DNA from: Endocalyx cinctus
Lineage: Eukaryota > Ascomycota > Sordariomycetes > Amphisphaeriales > Apiosporaceae
Reading direction: 5' to 3'
Length of the DNA stretch: 64,000 nucleotides
Assembly (NCBI GenBank): GCA_001600455.1
Contig: BCKC01000004.1
Span: forward strand, 3,150,915-3,214,914
In this document: positions 12,630 through 25,673 of the stretch, piece by piece
Position numbering within the stretch: position 1 is the stretch's first letter
Layout of the letters: each line of letters starts with the position of its first letter
Position numbers and translations under genes: made by a program
Notes under the pieces: generated by a model
Database searches by the model: none
What the model was told of the DNA's origin: nothing
Seen by the model: only the letters and a program-made list of their open reading frames with translations

Positions 12630-15600
12630 GAAAAAAAAATAGGTCAGGTGTGATAGCGCGTATTTATTCGTATGTAACTTTAATATATTCGGTTCCGTTT
12701 CATGCCGAGGATCGTGGGCTGGTGCAGCGATGTCAGATAGGAGAAATAAGGAAAATATACGACAAAAGTGAGAGAGGGAGAAAAAAAAAGGATATCTGAC
12801 AACCCTTACGTACAGGTAGCTCATCTCATGTGACTAAATCTTCCTGCACTTCACCGACGTTTTCGGGATCCACTCGCAAATGATTATCATTCTTATGATT
12901 TATCCCCGCCCTTTTACCATGTCGATGATCATGAACAAACTCAACAAAAATTGTCGTGTACTGCAAGGCACCGTGATGAAAAGACGCGCCCTTCACCCCT
13001 TCACCCCTTTACGTTGTCCTACACCGTATTTTATTTTCGCCCCCCAGATCATGTTGGTTTCTTTTAGATGCTTAGGTATGACTGCAGAGGGTGAGGGTGA
13101 TATGTAACGCTTGGCCCTGTTCTGTCTTTTTCTTCCAGGGTTAAAATTTGCGACCTTCTGTATCAATTTTCTAGTATTATACCTGATGCCGGCTAAAATC
13201 TTTGAGTTTGGTCTAGATCTGAAGGGTGTAATGATACTCACCTGACGCTACGCCGTAAGCGATCACATCACTGAATGATCGAATTAGGAAAACAATTAAG
13301 AACGGGAAAGCTGAGTTTTTTCTTTTTATTATCCGAGTTTCTTTACTATTACCACGCGTGAAATAAACCGGGCCGACAGGTTCGTGACGTTTTAATCCCG
13401 TTTGCGAGCGTTCGGCCCAGAAATTCGATACTTTGTACTCCAGGTCATCATTCATTTCCCTTGTCTACCATGGAATGGGGTTCGCCGACCCCATCGCGTA
13501 ATGCCAATGCCTCTTTTTGTCTATTTCCTACCTACACTAGTGCAGGACAACCCGGGGTGGGCAAATTTGACATCTGCGTCTCATAAATAGTACTGATCTA
13601 TTCCATCGCCATGGGACTCACTTGACTAGTTCATACTAGTGTCGGTTTCCATACCAAGGAGTTGGCGGGGTCGGTGCTCGAACAGTCGTAAATATACTGG
13701 CCGACGGAGTATGGTCGTACAAAAGTACACGCCCCCATGGCCAAAAATGTCCACTCTAGTGTACTAAAGTAGATAAGTATTGGGTGGGCTTCTTACTCAG
13801 CCCTGTACACTATCATCGCCAAGGCAGGAAATAATGGGAATGTGTAGGTGTGTGCGTGTGAGTGTATGTGTATGTGTGTAACCAGGCGCTAACTTGTATT
13901 ATGTTCATGTTGGTGATCTTGATCACTCTTATTTCTTACGGGCAGCCAGGGTATTGGTTTAGCTCGGTAAGATCTCCCAACAAACTTTTTTTTTCTCCTT
14001 TCCCAATTGACAAAAGTGACTCACCTCAATTCGGAGAAAACTATTTTGGTGAATATTGAGTGTGGTAAGCTTATAGTCTCTAGAGTTCGTCCAGACTCTC
14101 GGGTCCAAGCCAAGAGGAACTCATCAAATAATCGTTGTCGTCACTTGGAACGCCCGCTTCCTTCAGCTTCCCTCGTATATTAATCTGTATATATATTAGT
14201 GTAGCGTACGCCGCACACCATCTCGTTTAAGTCTTACATCATTACCCAAAACGTATGTGTAAGGGTTGCAAAGCCTGTTTCTTGGATTACCTCCGTGGAA
14301 GATAATGGTAGATTATGTTAAACAAGGAGTTAGCGGTATCAGTATATGTAGTTGGTAATCAACAAATCAAGATACCTTGTTGAAGTGGTAAGGGTAACTG
14401 AACTGACTATCACTTGTGAATAGTTTTTGATAGTTGCAGTTCAGAGAAACGTAAAGTCGAAGCGCGCGCCACGGGATACTATCTATAGCGTTGGTTACAC
14501 AAGCTATCGAGGCTATCGTAGTGTATTTTAGTTGACGTAGGGCAAAACATTTAGGGGTGATCCCTGAAAGTTTACCGTGCGAGGATCCGTCGTATCATCA
14601 AATCTTTTCTCTAATCGTTTACTAGTGTCAAGCATGTCAAACTTTATTGCGTCTTGTCCCTGACTGCCTGCCTCACTGACCCTGGCTCGTTAAGATGGAT
14701 TCATTTTACTTGTAGATATCAATTGAATTCAATCGAATTGAATTGATTCTATGCAATTACCAACGAGGCTGTCCAAATTAAGAAGATATTGACTTTATCT
14801 TTTCAGCGGTTGAGCGACGAAAGAAACCCCCACACGACCGTCTTACGAAACGACTTAATCTGACAAAATTTCATATAGCCTATTTTCCCGTTGTTGCACT
14901 TTTGAGCATCGTCATCACTACAAGAGGTTTAGCTCTTTATCAAATTCCGCTCCGAAGCGTTTCCTCCGTCTGGGCTTGATTGGTGCAACATTGCTTCGTC
15001 GTCTGTCTTCCCTGGGTTTTCTTTCTCTTTCTTTCTCTCCTCGACTAGGGGGGAGGACCTTGGCGTGGGTTTGAAAACCACTGTCAGGTCAACTTCGGAA
15101 ATGTGACGAGCAATCTCTAATTAAGCGTTTCTGCTACGACAGCCGCTTGGGAATCATTTCCCGTGCATGCATAGATACATCCTTTGATACTATGTACATA
15201 TATATGCTCACACGTAAAAAAAGGGCACGAAACCCCCCGTGGCTGTGTCATCTTACCTTCTGCCGAGAGGGAATGAAACGATCCCGAACGGCGAACCCAA
15301 GTTTATCTCAGGACCAACATCTCTGCTAATTAGTACCTTACATCGATAACGCGTGGAACGTGGATTACGGAGATCCGAATCTTTATATTAACTGGAAGTA
15401 TTATGGGTCTAGGCAGAGATAGCTATGCGCATATGTCACCGTCTTGCGCGTGGGGGTTTTTGTTAATTCATATGAAGCAAGTATTGAACGGTAGATAATC
15501 GCGAATTTAGGTGTTAGGTACGGAGGAAAGGGTCTTGAAATGGACAAGCTTATGGGTCCATTCTTCACCTGAGGAAATCTTGTCCGCCTTTTTGACATTT

Positions 15601-16099
15601 GACAAGGTAAGGACTCAAAACGCTGATGAAGGATAAACCACCGAACGACATCAGATATTATATTATTCGTAAGCATACGTATCGCAACCGAAATAACCTT
15701 GCGCTTCCTTTGCTCTGCTTTGCCCCTGCCTTACGTATTATCACACTCGGCCGACGACGAGCACCAAGAACCATTCAAATGCACGTGGGAACTAGTATCA
15801 TAGGTCAAAATCCTTCATCGCCACCAGGTTAAGTCCCTATCTCAATTAACCTTGTTTCCCACCCTCCTTTTTGCTTTACTATTTTTTTTCTCTCTACACC
15901 ACTTCTCCTTCGCCACTCGTATTGTGAATACATACATAGTATACGTTAGTAAACCCATATATAACAAAGGTTGGGTAATGGTGTGTATATGTCATGTACG
16001 GTCGTTGTTACCAAAGATTGTGACCCTCTTGCGTAAACGATGAGTTTACTTTTGGTTTAATGTCGCAATGTTTCGGTAGATCACTCATGCCCAGCACAG

Positions 16100-16148
16100 A
16101 TATTACATAGATAGGATTCATATATGTATTCTAATATCTATGTAATAT
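16100..16148. repeat. Perfect 14-bp inverted repeat, 21-nt loop
   Basis: Positions 16100-16113 (ATATTACATAGATA) and 16135-16148 are exact reverse complements. The loop itself contains an imperfect palindrome around ATTCATATATG. It would form a stable AT-rich hairpin in RNA or single-stranded DNA. I see no open frame across it. Confidence 0.6.
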
Positions 16149-19100
16149 ATCATCGTGGGGCAAAGTTCACGGCATTTTACACGCTAAAAAAAAAAAAACC
16201 AATTGACAAAAATACCAAAGATACTTACGAAGGGGGTTTTCGAATAAAGAGAGATAATTTTGGTCGAAATCCACTCTCGTTCCACTAATAACCATTCATC
16301 ATCAATCAATCACACTCAGCGTAACCGACGGTCCTGAAAGTGTGGGACTAGTGTACATATCGCTTGCAGGAGACCATTCGCAAGGGGGTGAGCGAAATCC
16401 TCCGATTTTTTTCTGGTTGACGGAAAGATAAGGCAAAGCGTGGCACCGTACATGCAGCGTTTACGGGCGCAAAGGTTCGTGATACTAAAATATGTTACCT
16501 TTTTTTTTTCCCCTCTCCCTCTTAATTAGCCCCCTTTAGTATCTAATATTATTTTATCTTCTCGTCTATTATATATGTATATGTTATCATTTATTATTAA
16601 CTAACCTAGACCCTGAATGAATAGGCACATTACTTAGATCGATAGCCGTCGCTCCACAAAGTGGATGTAGAGATAGAGGTGGAACGTCAGCTGTCTGGGA
16701 TACATTACATATAGCACACAGTTTCGGGAGAAGCTAATACCTATAGAATAGACATGATATTGATAAAAAGAAAGAAAAGAAAAGAATTATGGAGTTCGAC
16801 CGTGATAACCGAAAAAAGACTACTTGCTAACTTCGACTACGACGTCAATGCAGGTATTTTAAATTCCCGATATTGTACATCCCACGCGCGAGAGGTTGAA
16901 AAAGAGACGCTGCGTGTTCTCGCCGGCTGAGCAAAGACTGGCTTCTCGAGGAGTGCGACGGGAAAAGGCGTTTCTACTTCTTTGGGGAAGCCATGGTTAC
17001 ATCGCAGCTCCGACGAAAGCGAACTCCATACTTGTAATGTAGTCATTATCCTGCCTATTTTTTTTTCATGGCACTCTGATGGAGTACGTACGATAGTGGA
17101 TTATGTATGTCATTTGGGAATACCCCATGTCTGAAAGCTATGAAACGGCAGAGAGGGAAACAAAGGTCATTGTTTATTTCAAAAAAGAAGTAATAAACGT
17201 ACATACACAGTAGTATGTTGATTTCATCTCTGCTACGCCATACTAACTAGATAATGATCGTCATGGGCTTTTCCTCCATGCTAACTAGTTAGGCCAGAAA
17301 TTTCCTTACCCGCGTCTGCCCTATAATGATGATTTATGTGGCGGCGTTGCTTAGGAGCGTAAGGCAAACGGATATACCTGATCGGCTTTCTCAAAATGTC
17401 TGGATTGGTCCATGTGGTCAATATGTTACCAATAGTTATCATCATGACATCGCTTGCGACACTACTACAGGGTTAGACTAGGGTAGATGAAAAGCGCAGC
17501 GTGTATACTATGTATGTAGGTAGAAAGATATGCAGCCTTGGGGACCCTGAACTACGTTACGAAAGGTTCGTTCTCCTAGATGAAAAGATCGTGGATTCGA
17601 CCCTCTTTCGAAATTTGACACTCGAATCCTTTCAGCCTGTAGACTATCATTCCTTAGTGCGAGATGGCGTACTTTACCCCACAATCCCAAATCTTGCGAA
17701 AGAAGCGAATGATGAAGCTGGAATCGTGACAGGCTATCAGGTGGCGACGCAAGACTTACCAAAGGTGTGGCACACCCCGTCGACCAGGGAAAGAGAGAAG
17801 AAACAAAAAGGAAAGAAAAAGAAAGAAAAAAAAAAAAGCCTCCTCCAAGGGCCACAAAGCGTGACGAACGAACTATTGCTCATGAAAATGAAACCTTGTT
17901 GACGAATTCGCAACACCTGCATGACATCTCCCCCCGCCCCCCAGATGCAGGCGAAATCGAAATCGGCCTAGCACCGCCGCTGATAAGCCCATGATAGCGA
18001 CGGATACAACACAGGATCGGAGTAACGAGAGGGAGGATAAGCATCATGTTTTATTACGATTATTATTCTCTTCCTTCATATCGCCATGCCGAAACTTCCT
18101 CCAAACGGATGACAAAAGAGCCAGTCGTATCTCTCAAAAAGTTTCTGAAGGATCGCAGTCCAGGCTGTCGTTAGGTCTTCCTTATACATATGCGTAGATT
18201 TCAGCATGCACAGGCTAGAAGCCCAACATGCTTATTTGATAATTTAATCTATGGCTGCAGCTTCAAACTTGTTTCTTATTTTACTATTTAGTATAACCGA
18301 AGCTAATTTTTTTTTTATATAAAAAATTTAAAATGGTGTCGGGCTGTTATTTCTAATTGGGCGCAACCAGTAAAGATGCTCGAAAATTGACTCTTTTGGG
18401 GAACCCGTGATGTTCAAGAAGGGTCCCCCCATTACGAACATGGCCCATAAATCCTATGGCAGTGTCGGAAGGCTACTCGTTCTTCTATGTAAGGTACCGC
18501 TGATGATGTGAGTAGAAGCAAGATAGCGTCCTGTACGCATAGCTGCTAAACCGAAGCAAGGTTTCATCGTAATATCAGTTGTCTCGTCGCGAGTCGTGAA
18601 GAATTTACGGAGATTAGCTTTGAAAGGTAATGCGATATGAATAAACGTTGAATTATTAGCTAGCATACGTTATTAGGACTCAACCTCCATGCACTTTTTT
18701 TTTCACTCATTTATTTCAATGTGTCTGCGTCGAAGCAGCGTGATTGGAAGAAGTATGAGCATGCTGTAATTGCAATGATACCTTAGGAACGAATTCCATA
18801 AATTGGCAGTCCGTCTGATTGCACTAAAAGAACCAATCAACTAGCGGGAGGGCTCGTGAGGGGGGAACCTACTTTCCCTTAGACGCAGGCGAGAACTTAC
18901 AGCGAGAAAGTTCTACGGTAGCAATGCTACGGGTTCTAAATAGTTGCGTGGCCAGTTCAGTGGCTCTCTATCATGCAGCGGTGGTGTGAGATTGGGCGAG
19001 TACGATACCCCCCCCGTAACCAGACGGCGTGTACCGAGTCTGCAGTAAAACTACATAAACATGCTCATCACCATCATTAAAAAACAAGCTGCATGAGATT

Positions 19101-20585
19101 TACCATTCATTAAAAAATGGATGAATGCAACAACAACATCACCCCCCCTCTCTCTTATACACCACCCCCTCCTCAAGGGTTCTCAGGGCAAATGACAGGC
19201 TGATTTAATCGGCCGATTGCAAGTTGAGCAGAGAGAGAAGGAAAGGGAGAGACGAATTGCTTGGTCCATAACTTCAAAAGCTGGGGAAGCCGCTCTAGCC
19301 GTGCACGGAAACCTGTATGGAAACCCCCACGGGTTCCACAGCAGTCCCGTCTTGGGACGGCCAGCTATGGTTCATGACCCTGATATTGTCGTAAGTATAA
19401 GGCATAAAAAGTAAGATGATCAGGCAACATGAACAACGAACGTCTTATGGAACAATAATTTAGGAGAAGAGAAAAATTTTTTTCTGTCTTAGAGGAGAAT
19501 CATAAAACCCGCTAATATATTTGGTAGAGGTAGTGAAATGTGTTAGAGAATGGCCGCAGTAATGGAACTAAAGTGAAAAAAAGGGAAAATGGACAAATTA
19601 TGAGAAGTATTAAGAAATGCTCAGAAGGTAACATTGAGATATGGATTGGCCCCGTAAGCCTGTATAAAATAATAATTAATTATTATACTATGTACGTACG
19701 TGAAATTTTATGTCTTTGAGTATAAAGGGGGTTGGAATAGAATAAAATAAAAGTATATATATATATTTACTTCATAGTACACTGTTAAATATTATCAACT
19801 GAATATACCATTGATTTTTATTTTATTTTATTTATTTTATTTTTATCTTCATATTTTATACTCTTATTCTGAGTTTATGTCCTGCCTTGCCTTAGATCTT
19901 TGTTATGCTGTTTTTTGTGTATGCTGAGTGTATTAACCTTGAAAGTGTATTAAGGTAAAAAGGTATTTTAGTTACTGTACACCCTTTTAAGTACGCCCTC
20001 ATATTCAAAAAAAAAAGGATCCATATGGATAAGATATTAAAGAACACTCCATACGTATATGTATCCATGAATGCATGTATTTTATTTTGAGCATAATTTT
20101 TGTTCCCACACCTTTCCTTGTTTGTATCTTTGTCTACGTATAAATTAAAATAAAAAGAGATAAACGTAATTATCCTTACCCCCCTCCTACTCCTTTACAC
20201 CCCCCCCTTTGTGCTTTAGATAGAAGGTCCGAGGTATAAAAGTATCTTTGTACACCTACCAGACAGCGCCAGAACTACCAGAACTACCTAAGTTTTGCTA
20301 AATAATAATGGGTCGACATAAGATCGGCAGGCTAGATAGGCGCTAAATCCAAGATAGATTAGCTTAAATTCACAAGAGTAAGGATCTAGTGGACTTTGTA
20401 AATTTGTACTCGTCTCCACTTTTAAAGTCAAGACAATCAAGCCAGTGACCCAGGTTTTTATGGGTCTCTCCTGTGCCCTTTTCGCTGATGATCGAAACAC
20501 TTGCTGCTGATGTGACCTTGGATGCATTTAAATATCCAATCATGTAAATTTTTTATGGATACTATTTAGCGTCTTGAGTTGGAGG

Positions 20586-20610
20586 TTTTTTTTTTTTTTT
20601 TTTTTTTTTT
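20586..20610. repeat. T25 homopolymer
   Basis: An uninterrupted run of 25 T lies about 800 bp upstream of the Ecl1-like start codon. Similar long tracts occur at 30090-30115 (T26) and 47735-47761 (T27). Confidence 0.85.
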
Positions 20611-20738
20611 CTGCTCTCTTTCTTTCGTACCCTTGTACAGTATTGCAGGTACTTAGTGTAGTATTGAGAGTGGTATCCATCCTAAAACCCATGTATACTA
20701 CTGTATGCGTATACTCTCTACTACTGTAAGTAAAAAAG

Positions 20739-20817
20739 GTATCCAAGTATTCAAGTATTCAAGTATCAATGTATTAATGTATCAAAGTACCAAAGTATCC
20801 TTGTACTAAAGTACCTT
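20739..20817. repeat. Degenerate 8-bp tandem array (GTATYCAA-like)
   Basis: Nine to ten successive octamers share the frame GTA-Y-N-N-A-N, for example GTATCCAA, GTATTCAA, GTATCAAT, GTACCAAA and GTACTAAA. They sit directly before the CT-rich stretch that precedes the Ecl1-like gene. The regular 8-bp phase is visible by eye. It may be decayed simple repeat or an array of weak factor sites. Confidence 0.7.
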
Positions 20818-20819
20818 TC

Positions 20820-21410
20820 TTCTTTTTTTCACCCTTCACCTTGAAATCTTGGCGTTGCCTGCGAGTGGATTCTTTCTGGCTTCTCTTGATACAAATGACC
20901 CGAGTCTCCTCCACCACTTTTCCATCTGGAGATTCTTTAGATCTATTGTCATAAACCTTCTTCTACTTCACTACACTCTTTCAATCTTGGACATCTTCGA
21001 AACTCCTATTCTATTATTGTATCAATTTACACTTGACTTGTAATAGCTTGCTATAACTTGACAACCACTTTCCCACTGACTCATAATCAACATATAATCT
21101 CTCTCGACAACCCACCATTTACCAACCAATCTTCTCTTGTTTCCAGCCATACTCCTACCCTTAGGTTTCAACTTCTTTTTTTCAGGATACATACGTACAT
21201 ACATACAAATCAACAAAGCAAACAAACATACGCACGCCTTTGGATCTGAGAATATTTGAATTCGTCAAGTGGGTAAAAGAGAGATCCTAATACTATCTAC
21301 CGTCGCCCTCGACCTCGATTTTATATAGGTTCGTCGACGAGACTTTGTTCTTTCTTCTCGACCAAATCGAAACCTCTGTACTACGATTCTATTCAACTAC
21401 TCTCTTCACA
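20820..21410 (+). promoter_or_regulatory. CT-rich promoter/leader of the Ecl1-like gene, with one ATG uORF
   Basis: The 590 bp before the Ecl1-like ATG are pyrimidine-rich, as is usual for core promoters and leaders in filamentous fungi. A TATATA element near 21322 lies about 85 bp upstream of the start. If transcription starts further upstream, the leader would contain a 19-codon ATG uORF at 20895-20954. Two C-runs that include CCCCT (near 20174 and 20200) match the stress-response element core. The transcription start is not visible, so which of these features act on the mRNA is unresolved. Confidence 0.45.
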
Positions 21411-21884
21411 ATGTCTGCCGATCTATCATGGGAGCCTCAGTACTGCCTCGCCTGTGACAGGCAGACTGACGGTGCTACATACTGCTCGGAACCTTGCAGA
21501 CTGGCCGACTTCGAAAGCTCTTCGGTTTCCCCGAGCACTCCTGGAAGCTCTCCCGGTTTGAACAGCCCGTCGTCTTTCTGGACCGTCCCACGACCGCAAG
21601 CCAAGTTCTATCTTCCTCCTGCTTACGACTTCACCAATGCTCAACCCTACGGCTCGACTCCTCTGCCGCAATCCTACCTCTCGCAACGTTCTCAGTCGAC
21701 AACTTCGTCTACTCGTGTGCTTACGCCGTCAAGCTCCCACGCGAGCCTATGCTCTTTACACAGCATTTCTTCCTCGTCGTCGAGTGACGGGCAGCAACTA
21801 TCGGATAAGTCGAAGAAGCAATTGAGAGATTACGCCAGCTCGTTCGAGAACGCCCGACTTCAGCAACGACGACGATCCTACTAG
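21411..21884 (+). CDS. Ecl1-like life-span regulatory factor, small Cys-motif protein
   Basis: The gene is a single exon of 157 codons. The ATG at 21411 has a good context (CACAATGTC) and is preferred to the non-conserved upstream in-frame codons. Residues about 12-29 carry a CxxC...CxxxC pattern (YCLACDRQ, then YCSEPCRLAD), the signature of the fungal Ecl1/life-span regulatory factor family. Fission-yeast members extend chronological life span and respond to nutrient and metal stress. The rest is low-complexity Ser/Pro/Thr, with a serine run near residue 125 and a basic C-terminus (RLQQRRRS). The protein is likely nuclear or cytosolic and may bind zinc; both points are inference. It is the only confident gene between 1 kb and 32 kb. 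Confidence 0.85.
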   Translation: MSADLSWEPQYCLACDRQTDGATYCSEPCRLADFESSSVSPSTPGSSPGLNSPSSFWTVPRPQAKFYLPPAYDFTNAQPYGSTPLPQSYLSQRSQSTTSSTRVLTPSSSHASLCSLHSISSSSSSDGQQLSDKSKKQLRDYASSFENARLQQRRRSY

Positions 21885-24800
21885 AGAACGACTTGTCGAA
21901 ACGAACGAACGAACGAAAACCTTTTTTCTCCCTCCTCTTTTCCTTGTATAGACCGACCATCACTCCGCTTATTATATACCCCATCAGCATGCTTTATTAG
22001 TTCGGCGCGGACACTTTGGCACGACACTCCCTTCAATTTCTATTTTGTTCAGAATGATTAGGCTTGAGAAGGAACTCTCGCCCTTCCACTATTTGAGATC
22101 TTTTGTATCAGAGCATCTACTGGAGCACAGCATCATAAAAAAAGTTTTCGGGTCATTTTAAGGATCATGTATTTGTTTTTATTGTTTTTTTTTATTACTC
22201 TCGTCTGGTCTCTTTATCTCCCCACTCCGGGCATAGAGAGAGACGTAGGAGGTGCGGAACTAGTGTTTTTTTTTTTCTTTGTATCATGTTTAAACATTCA
22301 AGATATCATTGTGCTTCTACTTCGCTGCACGGCAGCTAGTTGCTGGGAATTAGGTGTTTTGGGAACGGACGGTTATGGCAACAGGACCGCCACACATTGA
22401 CGGATGTCAATGGCGTTGAAAGGATAGTTTGGCTACTCATGTCACGTCGCTGCTAATAAGGGCAAGCTATACCATACATCCACTTATTTATGTGGATTCA
22501 CGAGGAATCATCATATGTCTCTAGGCAGTTAAGGCACGACCTTTACGGCCTCCTCATCGGGCTTCCTCTTTGGAAAGTGGGTAGACCGTGGGGATTCGGT
22601 AGAAATCGAAATAGATATATGCTTTTTCATCCTCCAACATGTCTTTCATCCTATCTAACTTGTGCATGTCTCCCGGAATACATTCTAGTGATTTTTTACG
22701 ATATTGTAGAAGAGCTGACTCACTTAGTGAAAGAGAAGGCCGATATCGTAGGGTGGAATGAGCACGAGCCTTCTCCGAACATAGTATACAAATTACGTTT
22801 TTAAGTATTCCGTACTTTGATGTGAGAATAACCTCGCACCATTACCTATTAGATAATCAAACTACGTTAAATGATGGATAACCTTATGATATACTACAGA
22901 CTTAAACACCTTGAATTGACTTCTTTAAAAAATAATATTCGTATCATCATATTCACATGGTATCTCACCGTTTCTTCTCCTGAACAAAATTTTACTTAAT
23001 GTGAATAGGAGTTACACTAAGTATCTAGTGGTTTAGCTTTTTTGATACTGGGCAGATTATGAAGCCATACTGCTTTGGCCAATTAGCCCAATATCTGAAC
23101 CTTTTTTTTTTTTTCCCCTATCCTTATTCATATTTGGTATCATACATATAAATCCCTACGTATATAGTAAAGAGTGTAAAAAGCTCAAGGATCCCGTCAT
23201 TTCTTCAGGGATCTTCGGACGCTAAGAAGTTCACTCTATTTCTTATTGCCCCCACATCCCCATCAATAAAAAAGAGAAAAGAGACAAAACAGAAAGAGAT
23301 AGGAGTCTGTGCCCCCTTGAAATTCTAAACAGCCTTACCCTGCGATACTGATAACGCTAGGTTGAATGACATGATCGCCCTCTAGCATCTACGGAATGTG
23401 GAGAACGCTGGTTTTGCAAGTTAAAACTTGATAATTAGCACCTTTGTGGTCCTGTGGAGCAACCGAATTACATAGTACACCTGTTGCAACATGAATGGGC
23501 TCAATTTGTTCATAGAAAAAAAAGGGGGTAAAAAAAGAAATCACGGAGAAGAGCGATAATATGGTATCATTACCGTGCATTTTGCTCCAATCCACCACCC
23601 ATTTCTGGACTAATTAATTCAATCCATCAGTCCCTTTTCCAGGATTTGGCTACCATCGTCCTGGAACTTACTTACTGTAACCTTTCTATTATAGTATACG
23701 ATGCCTACTATTAGTAGATATGAGGATAAAATTTTTTCTTTTTTACATTTTTTTTTTCGGTGGACGCTTATTGAACCAATGAGCTCAGGCCGCCTCGCAA
23801 ATCTAAAATATGCCCGTACTTTTTATGTATGGTACGAGATGACAATTTTTAGACTCTCGTTGTAACGTAATTTCTCTCCTTTAGCATTCGGGGTCATCGA
23901 GGAAAAGGAATGACTAACCCCAGTCTACGCAGAAGGAGAAGGAAGTGGTTGCGCAGTACATAGTACAGTAAAGTACAGTTCCGGTTTCGCTTCGGTATAT
24001 ATCTTTAGCGAGAGATAGAGAGACGAGAAGGGGGGGAGCGGACGATGCCGAATAAAACAACCTACGGTATTAAACGGCAGCGACCATTCGGGATATTAAC
24101 ATTACCGCATCGCACCCAAATTTGTAACCACACATACGCGAACAGGTAGGTCGACTATCGACGCTGACTGGTCTCATTGACGCACCTCCACTTTATTTTC
24201 CTTTTCCTTTCCCTTTTTCTTTTACTGTTGAACAGGGTAGACGTGGTCTGCCAAGGGAATTTTTTGCAAAGACCTTTCTTCTTCTCTCCTTTAAGAAAAA
24301 GTGCATCATAGCGGGTTAATTAACTATAATATCCGTTATTAGAACTTAACCTTCTTCTGCCTTCTAATTTTTTTTTTTTTTTTTATAATTTTACTAATTC
24401 AAGGGATCTTCTAATCTTAAGGCAGTGAAAATGTCAGAACTCAAAAACTTTTTATGTACAGCACTCGGTGTAAGGTAGCTAAAATAAGCCCTGTAGTGTA
24501 GTGTAGACCATGTACTCATGTACTACAAGATCACAATAACACCTGAAACTCTTGATGGAGAACTCTAGAACTTCTCAAGACATTAGCGAAGGAAATGAAA
24601 ATTTTCTACCTACTCTGTACTCCGTACTTCTCTTCTTACTACAATTACGTATTCTACCCATTGCATTGTTTTATTAGATTTTCTAATTAAAACAATAAAA
24701 CAAAAAAGTCAAATTCTCTTTACCGGCACACGGTCAAAGGTTCCAGAACAATCTGAGAACAAGCTACGGAGTAAGGATCAATCCAAAAAGAAACTATACA

Positions 24801-25642
24801 CTATTTCATCATATACTTCGTACAATGATTTCGCTTAATTCGTCTTTTTTCATAACACCAATATCTTGTGTTTCAAATATGACGAGAAAAGGACAAAGGG
24901 AAGAGAAAAATTTTCATCTTCAGATTCCTTTTACTCTGACAATAATAGCCAAGTGGCGAAGTTTAGTTTTTTTTTTTTTTTTTATCCCTCTGTATATTAC
25001 GTGTTACTCTGGATGTAACTGGCCTCTCGCTCAGGAACGTTCGAAGCAGTGACGTCGGTACACATGAGACTGAGACGACTTTCATGCACTAACAATTTAT
25101 GCGCTTATCCTATTCCTACTCTCGTTTCATCTGAGCTGACGTGAATTAACAACACATCATGAAACTTTTATACGCCATGGAATACGTTCCCACCAGTGAA
25201 TAAATTACTATACAAAATCCTCCCTCGGTTTTGTCCAAGCTCTCGGCGAGTGAGAACAAGTGCCGGTACGGAGAGGTATGAACCCCCCCCACCACCACAC
25301 GGATTATGGTTCAATATCGTACCATAATCGGATTGGGGGAAGAAATCAGACTGGATGGTGCGATGTAGTATTCTGAAGTAATAGTGATAATCAGTTATAC
25401 CATTCCGATATGCCTGTATGGGTGAAAGGAGCGCATAATATAGTGCCACGGCTTGGCTGTTCTTCGCCATAACGTGGCATTGCATCTCAGGACGGTATCG
25501 AGCCGCTGCAGCCTCCGGCGATCACGAAATAATGAGAAATATTTCGGACGATACTGGTTCGCTCTGGTTAAAATTTATGGCTCTTTCAGATCGAGCCTGA
25601 AAACGAGGATATGATGCATTTTTGTTATTTTTTTTTTTTTAC

Positions 25643-25673
<31 letters not shown>

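Larger units (their letters stand above)
947..20738. other. Gene-poor stretch of about 20 kb; no supportable gene
   Basis: After the CRM1 stop I see no reading frame with recognisable domains, conserved motifs or a convincing exon-intron series. The open frames here are short (at most about 133 codons) and overlap on both strands. Many start at non-ATG codons or run through A/T homopolymers. The DNA holds many A/T tracts (for example A27 at 5917-5943, A23 at 7878-7900, T20 at 8075-8094, A30 at 9821-9850), microsatellites, short palindromes and two perfect inverted repeats, described separately. I see no transposase, reverse transcriptase or extreme AT bias of the kind left by RIP. The first few hundred bases will include the CRM1 3' UTR. 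Non-coding transcripts cannot be excluded from sequence alone. Confidence 0.6.

Noticed and set aside
947..20738. RIP-mutated transposon graveyard
   Set aside because: Base composition is only moderately AT-rich, no coding relic of a transposon is recognisable, and no extended TA-dominated block is seen. A proper RIP index would be needed to settle it.
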